From: Arenimonas composti TR7-09 = DSM 18010
GTDB taxonomy: Bacteria; Pseudomonadota; Gammaproteobacteria; Xanthomonadales; Xanthomonadaceae
DNA: 56,689 nt
Assembly: GCF_000426365.1 (NCBI RefSeq)
Contig: NZ_AUFF01000013.1
Span: forward strand, 1 to 56,689
Direction of reading: 5' to 3'
Shown one piece after another: positions 7,456 to 16,947 of this stretch. The notes under the pieces were generated by a model, which did not search any database, was not told the origin of the DNA, and saw only the letters and a program-made list of their open reading frames with translations. Positions within the stretch are counted from its first letter, which is position 1, and each line of letters begins with the position of its first letter. A program made the position numbers and the translations under genes.

Positions 7456-8364
7456 ATGACCTGGCTGCACGCGATCGACCCCCTTGCCGTCCGCCTGCCT
7501 TTCTGGCCGTACGGCATCCACTGGTACGGGATCATGTACGTGCTGGGCTTCGGATTCGCGCTGTGGTGGGGCAACCGCCGCGTCCGCGCCGGGCGACTCC
7601 CCGGGGTCGACGAGGAAGGCTTCGGCGACCTGATCTTCCACGGCATGCTCGGCGTGATCGTCGGTGGACGCCTCGGCTACGTACTGTTCTACGGCATGGA
7701 GCACGCGCTCGCCGATCCGCTGTACGTGCTGAAGATCAACGAAGGCGGCATGAGTTTCCACGGCGGCCTGCTCGGGGTGATGGCCGGTGCCTGGCTGTGG
7801 TCGCGCAAGCGCCGGCTGCATTACTTCGACACGATGGACTTCCTGGCGCCGCTGGTGCCGGCCGGACTCGGCTTCGGCCGCCTCGGCAATTTCATCGGCG
7901 GCGAGCTCTGGGGCAAGCCGACCGGTGGCGACTGGGGCGTCGTGTTCCCGGCCGCGCTGCCGCAACCCTGGTACGGCATGCCGCTGGACGCGCTGCGCGA
8001 GGCGCATGCCAGCGGCGCGCTCGACGCTTATGCCCGGCATCCGTCGCAGCTCTACCAGGCCGCGCTCGAGGGCCTGGTGATGGCGGTCGTGCTGCTGTGG
8101 TATTCGCGGCGGCCGCGGCCGCGCTACGCGGTCGCCGGACTGTTCGCGATCCTCTACGGCCTGTTCCGCTTCCTGGTGGAGTTCGTGCGCGTGCCCGACG
8201 CCGACATCGGTTATCTCGCCTTCGGCTGGCTGACGATGGGCCAGGTGCTGTCGCTGCCGCTGCTGGCGGTCGGCGCGGTGCTGCTGTGGCTGTCGCGCTC
8301 GGCGCCGACCCTGCCGGTGGTGCCACCGCAACCCGCCGCGGACGCGGCCAAGGCGGCGGGCTGA
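7456..8364 (+). CDS. lgt: Prolipoprotein diacylglyceryl transferase
   Basis: 302 aa polytopic inner-membrane enzyme that transfers diacylglycerol from phosphatidylglycerol to the lipobox cysteine of prolipoproteins, the first step of lipoprotein maturation. Clear signatures: [13 protein letters not shown] near the N terminus, [11 protein letters not shown] with the essential His, and the Lgt signature [15 protein letters not shown] with its catalytic arginine. The C terminus has an extra Pro/Ala/Lys tail. The stop overlaps the thyA start (TGATG), so the two are translationally coupled, an lgt-thyA arrangement common in gammaproteobacteria. Confidence 0.97.
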   Translation: MTWLHAIDPLAVRLPFWPYGIHWYGIMYVLGFGFALWWGNRRVRAGRLPGVDEEGFGDLIFHGMLGVIVGGRLGYVLFYGMEHALADPLYVLKINEGGMSFHGGLLGVMAGAWLWSRKRRLHYFDTMDFLAPLVPAGLGFGRLGNFIGGELWGKPTGGDWGVVFPAALPQPWYGMPLDALREAHASGALDAYARHPSQLYQAALEGLVMAVVLLWYSRRPRPRYAVAGLFAILYGLFRFLVEFVRVPDADIGYLAFGWLTMGQVLSLPLLAVGAVLLWLSRSAPTLPVVPPQPAADAAKAAG

Positions 8365-9158
8365 TGCGCCAGTATCTCGACCTGTTGCGGCACGTGCTCG
8401 AACACGGCGCGGAGAAGGCCGACCGTACCGGTACCGGCACCCGTTCGGTGTTCGGCTGGCAGATGCGCTTCGACCTGCGCGAAGGTTTCCCGCTGGTCAC
8501 CACCAAGAAACTGCACCTGCGCTCGATCATCCACGAGCTGCTGTGGTTCCTGCGCGGCGACACCAACATCGGCTACCTGCGCGAGAACAAGGTCACGATC
8601 TGGGACGAGTGGGCGGACGAAAACGGCGAGCTCGGTCCGGTCTACGGCAAGCAGTGGCGGCGCTGGAGCGGCCCGGACGGCCGCGAGATCGACCAGCTGA
8701 AGAACGTGATCGAGGAGCTGAAGCGCAATCCGGATTCGCGCCGGCTGGTGGTCAGCGCCTGGAACGTCGCCGAGCTGCCGGCGATGGCGCTGCAACCCTG
8801 CCATGCGCTGTTCCAGTTCTACGTCGCCGACGGCGAGCTGAGCTGCCAGCTCTACCAGCGCAGCGCCGACATCTTCCTCGGCGTGCCCTTCAACATCGCC
8901 AGCTATGCGCTGCTGACGCACATGGTGGCGCGCCACTGCGGGCTCGGCGTCGGCGACTTCGTGCACACGCTGGGCGACGCGCACCTGTATTCGAACCATT
9001 TCGAACAGGCGCGCGAGCAGCTCACGCGCGCGCCGCGACCGCTGCCGCGGCTGGAACTGAAGGCGGCGGCGACGGACCTGTTCACGATGGGCTTCGACGA
9101 CATCGCCATCCATGGTTACGACCCGCACCCGGCGATCAAGGCGCCGGTGGCGGTCTGA
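8364..9158 (+). CDS. thyA: Thymidylate synthase
   Basis: 264 aa, the usual length of the short bacterial enzyme. It methylates dUMP to dTMP using methylene-tetrahydrofolate, leaving dihydrofolate. The nucleophile is Cys146 in [12 protein letters not shown]; other signatures are [37 protein letters not shown] and GDAHLYSNH. The ATG overlaps the lgt stop. folA begins two bases after its stop and regenerates tetrahydrofolate from its product, so the two form a functional pair. Confidence 0.98.
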   Translation: MRQYLDLLRHVLEHGAEKADRTGTGTRSVFGWQMRFDLREGFPLVTTKKLHLRSIIHELLWFLRGDTNIGYLRENKVTIWDEWADENGELGPVYGKQWRRWSGPDGREIDQLKNVIEELKRNPDSRRLVVSAWNVAELPAMALQPCHALFQFYVADGELSCQLYQRSADIFLGVPFNIASYALLTHMVARHCGLGVGDFVHTLGDAHLYSNHFEQAREQLTRAPRPLPRLELKAAATDLFTMGFDDIAIHGYDPHPAIKAPVAV

Positions 9159-9160
9159 CG

Positions 9161-9643
9161 ATGCTGGTCCTGGTCGCCGCGCTCGACCGCAATCGCGCGA
9201 TCGGCCGCGGCAACGCGATGCCCTGGCACCTCCCGGACGACCTGAAGCGCTTCAAGGCGCTGACCCTCGGGCATCCGGTGCTGATGGGGCGCAGGACCGC
9301 CGAATCACTCGGACGCGCCTTGCCGGGACGGCGCAACCTGGTGCTGACCCGCGCCGCCGCGGCGCCGTTGCCGGGCATGGAAGCGGTGGCTTCGCTCGAT
9401 GCGGCGATCGCCGCGGTCGCCGGTGCGCCGCTGATGGTGATCGGCGGCGGCGAGGTCTACGCACTGGCACTGCCGCGCGCCACGCGCATGTTCCTGACCC
9501 ATGTCGACACCGCGGTCGAAGGCGCCGATGCCTTCTTCCCGGCCTTCGATCCGGCGGCATGGGCGGTGAGCGCGCGCACGCCGCATCCGGCCGACGACCG
9601 CCATCCGTTCTCGTTCGAATTCGTCGACTACGCGCGCGCCTGA
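9161..9643 (+). CDS. folA: Dihydrofolate reductase
   Basis: 160 aa. It reduces dihydrofolate to tetrahydrofolate with NADPH. Family features: AALDRNRAIGRGNAMPWHLP at the N terminus with catalytic Asp27 in LPDDLKRFK, the NADPH-binding VLMGRRTAESLG, RRNLVLTR, and the glycine pair in MVIGGGEVYALAL. It is the last gene of lgt-thyA-folA, starting 2 bp after thyA, and converges on the minus-strand gene at 9652. Confidence 0.97.
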   Translation: MLVLVAALDRNRAIGRGNAMPWHLPDDLKRFKALTLGHPVLMGRRTAESLGRALPGRRNLVLTRAAAAPLPGMEAVASLDAAIAAVAGAPLMVIGGGEVYALALPRATRMFLTHVDTAVEGADAFFPAFDPAAWAVSARTPHPADDRHPFSFEFVDYARA

Positions 9644-9651
9644 GCGCCCCG

Positions 9652-10101
9652 TCAGTAGGCGGCGTTGCGCTCCAGCGCGGAGACCATCTGTTCGAGCAGC
9701 AGGTAGCGCACGAGCTTCCCCGCCTCGACGCGGTTGCGCAGACGGCTGCGCACCTGCTTCTGCAGGTCGGCCTCGTCGATCTCGATCTGCACCAGTTCCT
9801 GGGCGATCTGGTCCAGGCGCTTCGCATCGGCGGCGGCGATCTCGGCGACCAGCTGCATGCGCTTCTCGCGCAGCTCCCGCACCGCGGTCTGGTAGTTGTC
9901 GTAGACCGGCCAGAAGTCGGCTTCCTCGGCCGAGGTCAGGCCGAGCTGGCGGGCGACCAGCACCTGCTTGCCGGGCGCGAGCGCCGCCGGCAGTTCGGCC
10001 ATCGACGGCAGCGGCGCGGCCTGGGCGACGACGGGCCCGCTCGCGGAAACGGCCAGCAGGGCGACGGCGAGCAGGGACGGGGACAGGGCGGAGCGGATCA
10101 C
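9652..10101 (-). CDS. Secreted helical protein, unknown function
   Basis: 149 aa. A signal peptide (hydrophobic SLLAVALLAVSASGPVVAQA, cleavage probably after AQA) precedes a mostly helical, charged domain (DFWPVYDNYQ, ELREKRMQLVAEI, KQVRSRLRNRVEAGKLVRYL). The pattern is reminiscent of Spy/CpxP-like periplasmic helical proteins, but no LTxxQ motif is visible, so this is only a structural guess. The GTG at 10101 is chosen because GGAGG lies 8 bp upstream; a GTG at 10110 would overlap that site. It is convergent with folA and downstream of apaH by about 100 bp. Confidence 0.72.
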   Translation of the reverse strand: MIRSALSPSLLAVALLAVSASGPVVAQAAPLPSMAELPAALAPGKQVLVARQLGLTSAEEADFWPVYDNYQTAVRELREKRMQLVAEIAAADAKRLDQIAQELVQIEIDEADLQKQVRSRLRNRVEAGKLVRYLLLEQMVSALERNAAY

Positions 10102-10206
10102 GGGCGGCACCTCCAGGGCAGCGGTTTCACGTCGCCATTATGGTCACCATGGCGGCGGGAAGGCCGTTTTCCCGGGTTCCAGCCGACGCGCGGCATGTTG
10201 CCGGCC

Positions 10207-11046
10207 TCAGCCGGTCTTGCGTTCCGCCGCCACGGCGCGGCCGGTGACCTGGTGCAGGCGCAGCTCCGGGCCGAGTTCCAGGGCCGTGAGCTGGCCGCCC
10301 CAGACCGCGCCGGTGTCGATCGCGTAGATGCCCAGGCCCATGAACAGGCCGAGCGTCGACCAGTGCCCGCAGACCACGGGAAGCTCGCGCGGGGCGTGGC
10401 CCGGCACTTCGAACCACGGGTACATGCCGGGCTTCTGCGTGCCGGGCCGGCCCTTGTCCTCGAAGCCGATGCGCCCGGAGGGCGTGCAGTAACGCAGCCG
10501 CGTGAACACGTTGATGATCGCCCGCCAGCGGTCGACGCCGGTGAGCTTCGGCGACCACGCCGGCTTGTCGCCGTACATGTTCTTGACCAGCTTGAAGAAG
10601 GCGTCCGAACGCAGCTTCTCCTCGACCTCGCGGGCGCGCTGTTCGGCGATCGCCAGCGTCCACTTCGGCGCCAGCCCGGCATGCACCATCGCGAAGCCGA
10701 GCTGGCGGTCGACGTGCAGCAGCGGCTGCCGGCGCAACCAGCCGATCAGGGTGTCGGCGTCGTCGGCGAACAGCACGCGCTGCAGGTCCGGGTTGACCTT
10801 GCGCTTCTCGCCCTCGCGGCGGGCCGAGATCGCCAGCAGCGACAGGTCGTGGTTGCCGAGCACGACGGTGCTGTGCGCGGCCAGCGAATGCACCAGCCGC
10901 AGCGTTTCCAGCGACTGACCGCCGCGGTTGACCAGGTCGCCGCAGAACCACAGGCGGTCGGCGGCGGGGTCGAAGCGGAGCTTCTCGAGCAAGCGCTGCA
11001 GCGCCTCGTAACAGCCCTGGACGTCGCCGATCGCGTAGGTCGCCAT
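10207..11046 (-). CDS. apaH: Symmetrical bis(5'-nucleosyl)-tetraphosphatase
   Basis: 279 aa. It hydrolyses Ap4A to two ADP and can remove Np4N caps from RNA. The metallophosphoesterase motifs are complete: GDVQGCYEAL, FCGDLVNRGGQSLE, VVLGNHDLSLLA, plus MVHAGLAPKWTL and VVCGHWSTLGL. The gene ends the lptD operon; its ATG overlaps the apaG stop (ATGA). Confidence 0.97.
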   Translation of the reverse strand: MATYAIGDVQGCYEALQRLLEKLRFDPAADRLWFCGDLVNRGGQSLETLRLVHSLAAHSTVVLGNHDLSLLAISARREGEKRKVNPDLQRVLFADDADTLIGWLRRQPLLHVDRQLGFAMVHAGLAPKWTLAIAEQRAREVEEKLRSDAFFKLVKNMYGDKPAWSPKLTGVDRWRAIINVFTRLRYCTPSGRIGFEDKGRPGTQKPGMYPWFEVPGHAPRELPVVCGHWSTLGLFMGLGIYAIDTGAVWGGQLTALELGPELRLHQVTGRAVAAERKTG

Positions 11047-11435
11047 CAGTGCAGCGTCCGCGGAATGGTCAGGGTGAACGGCGCTATCGGCGCCTCGAAG
11101 CGGTGGCCGTCGTCGGCCAGCATCCGGTAGCTGCCGTGCATCGTGCCGAGGGGCGTGGACAGCACCGCGCCGGAGGTGTACTCGAAGTGCTCGCCCGGCT
11201 GCAGGTGCGGCTGTTCGCCGATGACGCCCTCGCCCTCGACTTCCTGCACGCCGCCGTCGCCGTCGGTGATGATCCAGTGCCGCGCCAGCAGCTGCGCCGC
11301 GACGTCGCCGGTGTTGGTGATGCGGATCGTGTAGGCGAACACGTAGCGGCCGTCCTCCGGGACCGACTGATCCTCGAGATAGCGGCTCGCGGCGGTGACT
11401 TCGATCGCGTAGGTGGGGGCGTCCATGCCGGCCAT
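11046..11435 (-). CDS. apaG: ApaG protein (DUF525)
   Basis: 129 aa, a single fibronectin-III-like DUF525 domain: [43 protein letters not shown] and MHGSYRML are the family blocks. Its role is not settled; it is conserved between ksgA and apaH. An ATG at 11426 is an alternative start. The 5' end lies directly after the ksgA stop and the 3' end overlaps apaH, so the three are coupled. Confidence 0.95.
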   Translation of the reverse strand: MAGMDAPTYAIEVTAASRYLEDQSVPEDGRYVFAYTIRITNTGDVAAQLLARHWIITDGDGGVQEVEGEGVIGEQPHLQPGEHFEYTSGAVLSTPLGTMHGSYRMLADDGHRFEAPIAPFTLTIPRTLH

Positions 11436-11436
11436 T

Positions 11437-12249
11437 CTAGTCGGCTCCGTCGCGTGGTCGCGTCGCGGCGAGGTGATTGGCCAGCTGCACGAACTCCGCG
11501 ACCTCGAGCTGCTCGGCGCGTGCCTCCGGGCGCAGGCCGGCAGCGGTGATCGCGGCGGCGTCGCAGACCTGCTGCAGCGCGTTGCGGATGGTCTTGCGAC
11601 GCTGGCCGAAGGCGTCGCGGACGACGCGCGCGAACAGCGCGTGGTCGGCGATGCCGACGCTGTCGGCCGCCTTCGGCACCAGCCGCACGACCGCCGAATC
11701 CACCTTCGGCGGCGGCCGGAACGCCCCCGGCGGCACGTCGAACAGCGCCTCGACCCGGCAATAGGCCTGCAGCATCACCCCGAGCCGGCCGTAGACCTTG
11801 CTGCCCGGGCCGGCGGCCATGCGGTCGACCACTTCCTTCTGCAGCATGAAGTGCATGTCGCGCACCACCGCCGCGTGTTCCAGCGCGTGGAACAGGATCG
11901 GCGAGGAGATGTTGTAGGGCAGGTTGCCGACCAGGCGCAGCGCACCCTCGTCGCCGGCGAGCTTCGTGAAGTCGACCTGCAGCACGTCCTTGTGGATCAC
12001 CGTCAGCCGGCCGACGCCTTCCGAGGCCTCCATCAGCGGGGTGATCAGGTCGCGGTCGAACTCGATCACCGTCAGCTCGCCGTGCTTGCGCAGCAGCGGG
12101 AAGGTGATCGCGCCCTGGCCGGGTCCGATCTCGACCAGGCGCTCGCCCGGCTGCGGATTCACCGCCAGCACGATGCGCTCGACATAGCTGCGGTCGGCGA
12201 GGAAGTGCTGACCGAGGTTCTTTTTCGGTGGCGCCTTGAACCCGGACAT
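11437..12249 (-). CDS. ksgA: 16S rRNA (A1518/A1519) dimethyltransferase
   Basis: 270 aa. It dimethylates two adenines in the 3' hairpin of 16S rRNA late in 30S assembly. Motifs: [12 protein letters not shown] at the N terminus, [14 protein letters not shown] (SAM binding), VIEFDRDL, and the catalytic [15 protein letters not shown]. The ATG at 12249 is chosen: GGAGGAAGG precedes it and it overlaps the pdxA stop as TGATG. An in-frame ATG at 12273 would add eight residues but lies at the edge of the REP cluster. Confidence 0.96.
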   Translation of the reverse strand: MSGFKAPPKKNLGQHFLADRSYVERIVLAVNPQPGERLVEIGPGQGAITFPLLRKHGELTVIEFDRDLITPLMEASEGVGRLTVIHKDVLQVDFTKLAGDEGALRLVGNLPYNISSPILFHALEHAAVVRDMHFMLQKEVVDRMAAGPGSKVYGRLGVMLQAYCRVEALFDVPPGAFRPPPKVDSAVVRLVPKAADSVGIADHALFARVVRDAFGQRRKTIRNALQQVCDAAAITAAGLRPEARAEQLEVAEFVQLANHLAATRPRDGAD

Positions 12250-13361
12250 CAGCGCCTTCCTCCTTCCGGCCATCCCGTAGGAGCGCCTTCAGGCGCGATG
12301 CCGTGGGCGCCTTCAGGCGCGATGCTCCTGGCGCCGGCAGGCGCGATGCCGTTCAAGAGCATCGCGCCTGAAGGCGCTCCTACGGGGGGCGAACTGGCGA
12401 CGCGGCGCTGCGCGAGCTGGGTGCACAGGGCCGCGGCGGCGATCAGGCTCGACGGATCGGCGTCGCCGCGGCCGGCCAGTTCCAGCGCGGTGCCGTGGTC
12501 GACCGCGACGCGCGGGTAGGGCAGGCCGAGCGTCAGGTTCACCGCGTCCTCGAAACCGGCGTGCTTGAGCACCGGCAGGCCCTGGTCGTGGTACATCGCC
12601 AGCACCACGTCGCACTGCGCCAGGCGCGGGCGCAGGAAGGCGGTGTCGGCGGGGAAGGGGCCACTCAGGCGCAGGCCGTCGGCGCGCAGCGCCGCGATCA
12701 CCGGCTCGATCACCTCGATCTCCTCGCGGCCCAGGTGGCCCTGCTCGCCGGCATGCGGATTCAGGCCGAGCACGGCGATGCGCGGCAGCGCCAGCCCGAA
12801 GTCACGGCGCAGCGCGGCGTCGATGATGCGGATGACCCGGGTCAGCTGCGGCCGGGTGATCGCGTCCGGCACCTCGCGCAGCGGCAGGTGGGTGGTCGCG
12901 AGCGCGACCCACAACGTCGGGTTCGCCAGCATCATCACCACCTCGACCCCGGCCTGGCGGGCCAGCAGTTCGGTGGTGCCGGTATAGGCGATGCCGCCGG
13001 CATTGATGCTGGCCTTGTTCACCGGCCCGGTGACCAGGCCATGGAACTCGCCGCGCAGGCAGGCGGCGCCGGCTTCGCGCAGGGCGCCGATGACCGCGGC
13101 GGCGTTGGCGGGATCCGCGTGGCCAAAGCGTACCGGCGTCGCCTGCGGCACCGGCTTCACCACCAGCTCGCCGGGGCCGGCGTGCTCGCCCGGGGACAGC
13201 AGTTTCAGCGGCAGTCGCAGCGCCTCGGCGGCGGCGGTCAGGGTGGCGGGGTCGGCGAAGGCGACCAGGTCGGCGTCCGGCGGCTGCTGGGCCAGCCGGA
13301 CGCAGAGTTCGGGGCCGACGCCGGCCGGTTCCCCGGGAACCAGGGCCAGGCGCGGGCGCAT
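12249..13361 (-). CDS. pdxA: 4-hydroxythreonine-4-phosphate dehydrogenase with REP-encoded tail
   Basis: 370 aa; the family is usually about 330. It oxidises 4-phosphohydroxy-L-threonine in the DXP-dependent pyridoxal phosphate pathway. Motifs: LVPGEPAGVGPELCVRLA, TGPVNKASINAGG, ALATTHLPLREVP, LGLNPHAGEQGHLGREE, YHDQGLPVLKHAGF, and VAVDHGTALELAGRGDADP with metal-binding histidines. The normal enzyme ends near ALCTQLAQRR. About 40 further residues ([33 protein letters not shown]) are the translation of the REP cluster 12275-12385. The extended frame still ends in TGATG, overlapping ksgA. An ATG at 13361 (after GTG 13364) follows the surA stop immediately. Confidence 0.95.
   Translation of the reverse strand: MRPRLALVPGEPAGVGPELCVRLAQQPPDADLVAFADPATLTAAAEALRLPLKLLSPGEHAGPGELVVKPVPQATPVRFGHADPANAAAVIGALREAGAACLRGEFHGLVTGPVNKASINAGGIAYTGTTELLARQAGVEVVMMLANPTLWVALATTHLPLREVPDAITRPQLTRVIRIIDAALRRDFGLALPRIAVLGLNPHAGEQGHLGREEIEVIEPVIAALRADGLRLSGPFPADTAFLRPRLAQCDVVLAMYHDQGLPVLKHAGFEDAVNLTLGLPYPRVAVDHGTALELAGRGDADPSSLIAAAALCTQLAQRRVASSPPVGAPSGAMLLNGIAPAGARSIAPEGAHGIAPEGAPTGWPEGGRR
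12275..12385. repeat. REP cluster inside the pdxA 3' end
   Basis: Two outer inverted arms (12275-12301 and 12359-12385) of the GTAGGAGCGCCTTCAGGCGC family enclose two more partial direct copies (about 12305-12324 and 12328-12350). All four are read in frame as the last residues of pdxA. They show the same repeat family as 6761-6833 and 27517-27583. Confidence 0.94.
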
Positions 13362-13364
13362 CAC

Positions 13365-14684
13365 TCAGCCCGCGGGCGGCGTCGCCGGCGCGGCCGGCGC
13401 CTCGAGGCGGCTTTCGAAATAGGCCTCGGAGCGCATCTGCCGCAGGAAGCGGTCGAACTCTTCCTCCGCCTTGCGCTGGGCGATGATCTCGCGCGCCTGG
13501 TTGCGGCGGTTCTGCTCGGTGACGTCGGCCTCGCGCACGCCGTCGCGGCGGATCACGTGCCAGCCGACGTCGCTGCGGAAGGGCTGCGACAGGCCGCCGT
13601 CCGGCAGCGCCTGCAGCTGGGCCGCGACCGCGGTGCCCCAGGCATTGACCGGGAACCAGCCCATGTTGCCGCCATCGCCGCGGCTCAGCGTGTCGTCGGA
13701 CTCGGCCTTGGCGATCGCCGCGAAGTCCTCGCCGTTGGCGATGCGGTCGCGCAGTTCCTGCGCCTTCTGCCGCGCGGCCTCGTCGTTGAGGGTCGGGGTG
13801 ACGCGGATCAGCAGGCCGTGCGCGCTGTATTCCTGGATGGTCTGCCGGCCCGGCTCGCGGGTGCCGGCGACATGGATCAGCTGGAAGCCGCTCGGGCCGC
13901 GGATCGGTTCGCTGGTCTGGCCCGGCTGCATCGACTGGATCAGCGGCGCGAAGGCCGGCGGCAGGGCGTCGTAGGAGCGCCAGCCGAGGTCGCCGCCGTC
14001 GAGCGCGTTCGGGGCGTCGGAGTAGCGGATCGCCGCGGCGGCGAAGTCCATCTCGCCCTTGCGCAGCAGTTCGACGATGCCGTCGATCTTGCGCTTGGCG
14101 GTGGCGATCTGGTCCGGGGTCGCGCCGTCCGGCAGCGCCACCAGCAGGTTCGCCAGCTGCACCTCGGTGCCGCCGACGTCGCGCACCGACAGCAGCTGGT
14201 CGATCTCGGTCTCGCTGACCTGCACGCGGCTGCGCACGTAACTCTGGCGCATGCGCTCGATGGTCATCTCGTCGCGCAGGCTGGAGAGGAACTCCTCGTA
14301 CGGGATGCCGTCCTGGGCCAGGCGCATGCGCAGCTGGTCCGGGGTCATCTGGTTGCGCTGGGCGACGCTGAGGGCGGCCTGGGCCAGTTCGGCGTCGGCG
14401 ACGCGCACGCCGGATTCCTGTGCCCGCGCCAGTTGCAGGCGCATCAGCACGAGGCTGTCGAGCACCTGGCGCTCGAGCACCGGCCGCGGCGGCAGCTGCT
14501 GCGGGTTGTCGGCGTAGCGGGCCATGATGTTGTCGACCGCGCGGTCGAGTTCGCTGCGCAGGATCACGTCTTCGTCGACGACGGCGACGATGCCGTCGAG
14601 GGTGGTCGTCTGCGCCGCCGCCGGGGCGAGTGCGCAGCACAGGATCAGGAGCCCGGCCAGGGCGGATTGCAGAACGGCTTTCAT
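13365..14684 (-). CDS. surA: Periplasmic chaperone/peptidyl-prolyl isomerase SurA
   Basis: 439 aa. It escorts outer-membrane proteins, notably LptD, through the periplasm. A signal peptide (LLILCCALAPAAAQ) is followed by the N-terminal chaperone domain (LDGIVAVVDEDVILRSELD), two parvulin domains (roughly 180-280, with LDGGDLGWRSYDALPPAF, and 285-390, with GDGGNMGWFPV and VGWHVIRRDGVREADV) and a C-terminal helix. The ATG at 14684 gives a normal signal peptide. It lies 40 bp after lptD, whose product is its main client. Confidence 0.97.
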   Translation of the reverse strand: MKAVLQSALAGLLILCCALAPAAAQTTTLDGIVAVVDEDVILRSELDRAVDNIMARYADNPQQLPPRPVLERQVLDSLVLMRLQLARAQESGVRVADAELAQAALSVAQRNQMTPDQLRMRLAQDGIPYEEFLSSLRDEMTIERMRQSYVRSRVQVSETEIDQLLSVRDVGGTEVQLANLLVALPDGATPDQIATAKRKIDGIVELLRKGEMDFAAAAIRYSDAPNALDGGDLGWRSYDALPPAFAPLIQSMQPGQTSEPIRGPSGFQLIHVAGTREPGRQTIQEYSAHGLLIRVTPTLNDEAARQKAQELRDRIANGEDFAAIAKAESDDTLSRGDGGNMGWFPVNAWGTAVAAQLQALPDGGLSQPFRSDVGWHVIRRDGVREADVTEQNRRNQAREIIAQRKAEEEFDRFLRQMRSEAYFESRLEAPAAPATPPAG

Positions 14685-14724
14685 GCGGTCGGACGCTCCG
14701 GCGCCGGGGGCGGCGCGATGGGGT

Positions 14725-16944
14725 TCAGCGGGAATAGCGGGAGTAGTCGAGGATAGCATCATCGAGCAGGCGGACCGTGTCGCGGCCGAGCCCGCCGATG
14801 CCGTTCAGCTGCAGCTCGATGTAGATCCCGGTGCGCTGTTCGCCGGTGAATTCACGGACGTATTCGCGCGCCACCACCCGCAGGGCGACGCAGCAGCTGC
14901 GCCATTCGACGCCGAGCAGGGACTCCAGGCTGGCGTGGTCGCGCAGCGACCAGTTCCAGCGGCCGAGCACGCTCCACTGCTGGCTCACCGGCAGCACGAA
15001 GGACAGGTCGGTCTGCTCGACCAGGTCCTCGCGGTAGCGGTAGGAGGCGTTCACCAGACCGCCGTCGCCGAAGCGCCACTGGCCGCGGACGGCCGACAGC
15101 GGGGTGCGCTCGCCGTCCGGGTCCCACTGGTGGGCCAGGCCGAGGTTCCAGTTCCCCGAAGGCGACAGGCTGGCCTCGACGACCCAGGCCGAGCCCTCGT
15201 CCGACAGTGCCGGGGCGCCCGGGATCGTCACCCGCGGCGGCGTGAAGTAGTGCACGCGGCCGATGCTGGCGCTGAGCCACTCGCGCCCGTCGGCGGCGCC
15301 GAGGACGCGGCTGGTCAGGGCGACGGTCACCTGGTCGGCATCGGCCTGGCGGTCGCCGCCGCTGAAGCGGTTGCTGCGGAACAGGCCGGGCCAGGACAGG
15401 GTCAGCGGCTGGGTGTCGAACAGCGGCAGGTGGTCCTGCTCGCGGTACGGCGCGTACAGGTAGAACAGCCGCGGCTCGAGGGTTTGCACCACGCCTTCGC
15501 CGCGCCACTGGAACTCGCGCTCGAAGAAGGCGCCGGCGTCCAGGCTCATCACCGGCAGGCTGCGGCTCGGGCTGTCGTCGCCGCCCGGCGGCACCAGCGC
15601 GCGGTCGAGCGAATAATGGGTATAGCGCCACGAGAATTCCGGCATCGCGTACCAGGCCGGGCCGCCGAACGGCAGCCGCAGGAAGGGCTGCAGGTCGACG
15701 CGGGTACCGTCGGCGAGGGTGTCGTGGTCGAAGCGCACCGCCTCGCCGCGCAGGCCGACCTCCAGCCAGTCGTGCAGCGGCCGCGTCCACGCGCCGCGCA
15801 GCGCCGGCAGCTCCCGGTAGGGCTCGGCGCCCGGGGCCAGCCACGGCGAGGTGATCTGCCAGTCCTGCGCTTCCAGGCTCAGGTGCCAGCCGAGGCCGCG
15901 GCCGTACAGGCCGGCGCGGCTGTTGAGCAGGGACACCGAGGTCGCCGACAGCGAATCGCCGAAGTCCTCGAAGTATTCGTCGTCGCTGACGTGGTTGAGG
16001 TCGGCGCTGGCGTACCAGTGCGCGTCGAGCGACGAGAAGTGGCGCCAGCGGAACAGGCCGCGGTCGCGGTCGGCGCGGCGGTCGTCGGGCAGCCACAGCG
16101 CCTCGACCTCGCCATGGTGGCGCGGCAGCAGGTAGCGGAATTCGCCGCCGATCATCAGGCCGCGGCGGCCGTACAGGCGCGGCGTCAGGGTCGCGTCGTA
16201 GTTCGGCGCCAGGTTCAGGTAGATCGGCTGCTCGTACTTCAGGCCGTCGTCGTCGTTCCAGCCGAGGTTCGGCGCCAGCAGGCCGGTGCGCCGGCGCTCG
16301 TCGGTCGGGAAGCGCAGGTAGGGCAGCCACAGCACCGGCACGCCGCCGAGGCGCACGGTGGCGTCGCGCGCGGTGCCCATGCCGGAGGCCTGGTCGACCT
16401 CGATGCTGCCGGCGCTGAATTCCCACTGCCGCTGCCCGGGCGGGCAGGTCGAATAGGTCGCGCCTTCGAGGCGGCCGACCTCGCCCTGCACGGTGGCGAC
16501 GTCGGCGCGGCCGTTGCCGAGCTGGTCGTTGAACTGGTACTGCACGTCGCGCAGGCGCAGCGAATCCTCGGCCTGGTTGCCGTGCACGTCGCCGGCGAGG
16601 AAGCGCATCCGGCGGTCCTGGTACTTCACCTCGCCGGCGCTCTCGAAGGTCTCGCTGTCGTGGTGGTAGACCAGCTCCTCGGTGCCCAGCCAGCGATCCT
16701 GCTGGCGCAGTTCGACGGCGCCGCGGGCGGTGGTGCGGTTCTCCTCGTAGACGAAGTCGCTGGCGTCGATGTCGACCTTGTTCGACACCGGCGCCGGGCC
16801 CGTCGCCAGCGGCTGGAACAGCGGCAGCGTTTCCGCCGCGGGGCACAGCGCCCAGTCGTCGCCCGCGGACGGCACGTCGTCGGCTCGTGCGTTGCCGGCG
16901 AGCGCGAGGGCGAGGCTGAGGGAGAGCAGGCGGACCTTGGGCAT
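14725..16944 (-). CDS. lptD: LPS assembly outer-membrane protein LptD
   Basis: 739 aa. It forms the outer-membrane barrel that, with the lipoprotein LptE, inserts lipopolysaccharide into the outer leaflet. A signal peptide (LSLSLALALAGNARA) precedes the N-terminal jellyroll (OstA-like, about 60-190: VDIDASDFVYEENRTTARGA) and a large barrel domain. The four cysteines needed for the LptD disulfides are in place: Cys34, Cys167 and the adjacent pair Cys684-Cys685 (WRSCCVALRVV). It is the first gene of the classical operon with surA, pdxA, ksgA, apaG and apaH. Confidence 0.97.
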   Translation of the reverse strand: MPKVRLLSLSLALALAGNARADDVPSAGDDWALCPAAETLPLFQPLATGPAPVSNKVDIDASDFVYEENRTTARGAVELRQQDRWLGTEELVYHHDSETFESAGEVKYQDRRMRFLAGDVHGNQAEDSLRLRDVQYQFNDQLGNGRADVATVQGEVGRLEGATYSTCPPGQRQWEFSAGSIEVDQASGMGTARDATVRLGGVPVLWLPYLRFPTDERRRTGLLAPNLGWNDDDGLKYEQPIYLNLAPNYDATLTPRLYGRRGLMIGGEFRYLLPRHHGEVEALWLPDDRRADRDRGLFRWRHFSSLDAHWYASADLNHVSDDEYFEDFGDSLSATSVSLLNSRAGLYGRGLGWHLSLEAQDWQITSPWLAPGAEPYRELPALRGAWTRPLHDWLEVGLRGEAVRFDHDTLADGTRVDLQPFLRLPFGGPAWYAMPEFSWRYTHYSLDRALVPPGGDDSPSRSLPVMSLDAGAFFEREFQWRGEGVVQTLEPRLFYLYAPYREQDHLPLFDTQPLTLSWPGLFRSNRFSGGDRQADADQVTVALTSRVLGAADGREWLSASIGRVHYFTPPRVTIPGAPALSDEGSAWVVEASLSPSGNWNLGLAHQWDPDGERTPLSAVRGQWRFGDGGLVNASYRYREDLVEQTDLSFVLPVSQQWSVLGRWNWSLRDHASLESLLGVEWRSCCVALRVVAREYVREFTGEQRTGIYIELQLNGIGGLGRDTVRLLDDAILDYSRYSR

Positions 16945-16947
16945 CTG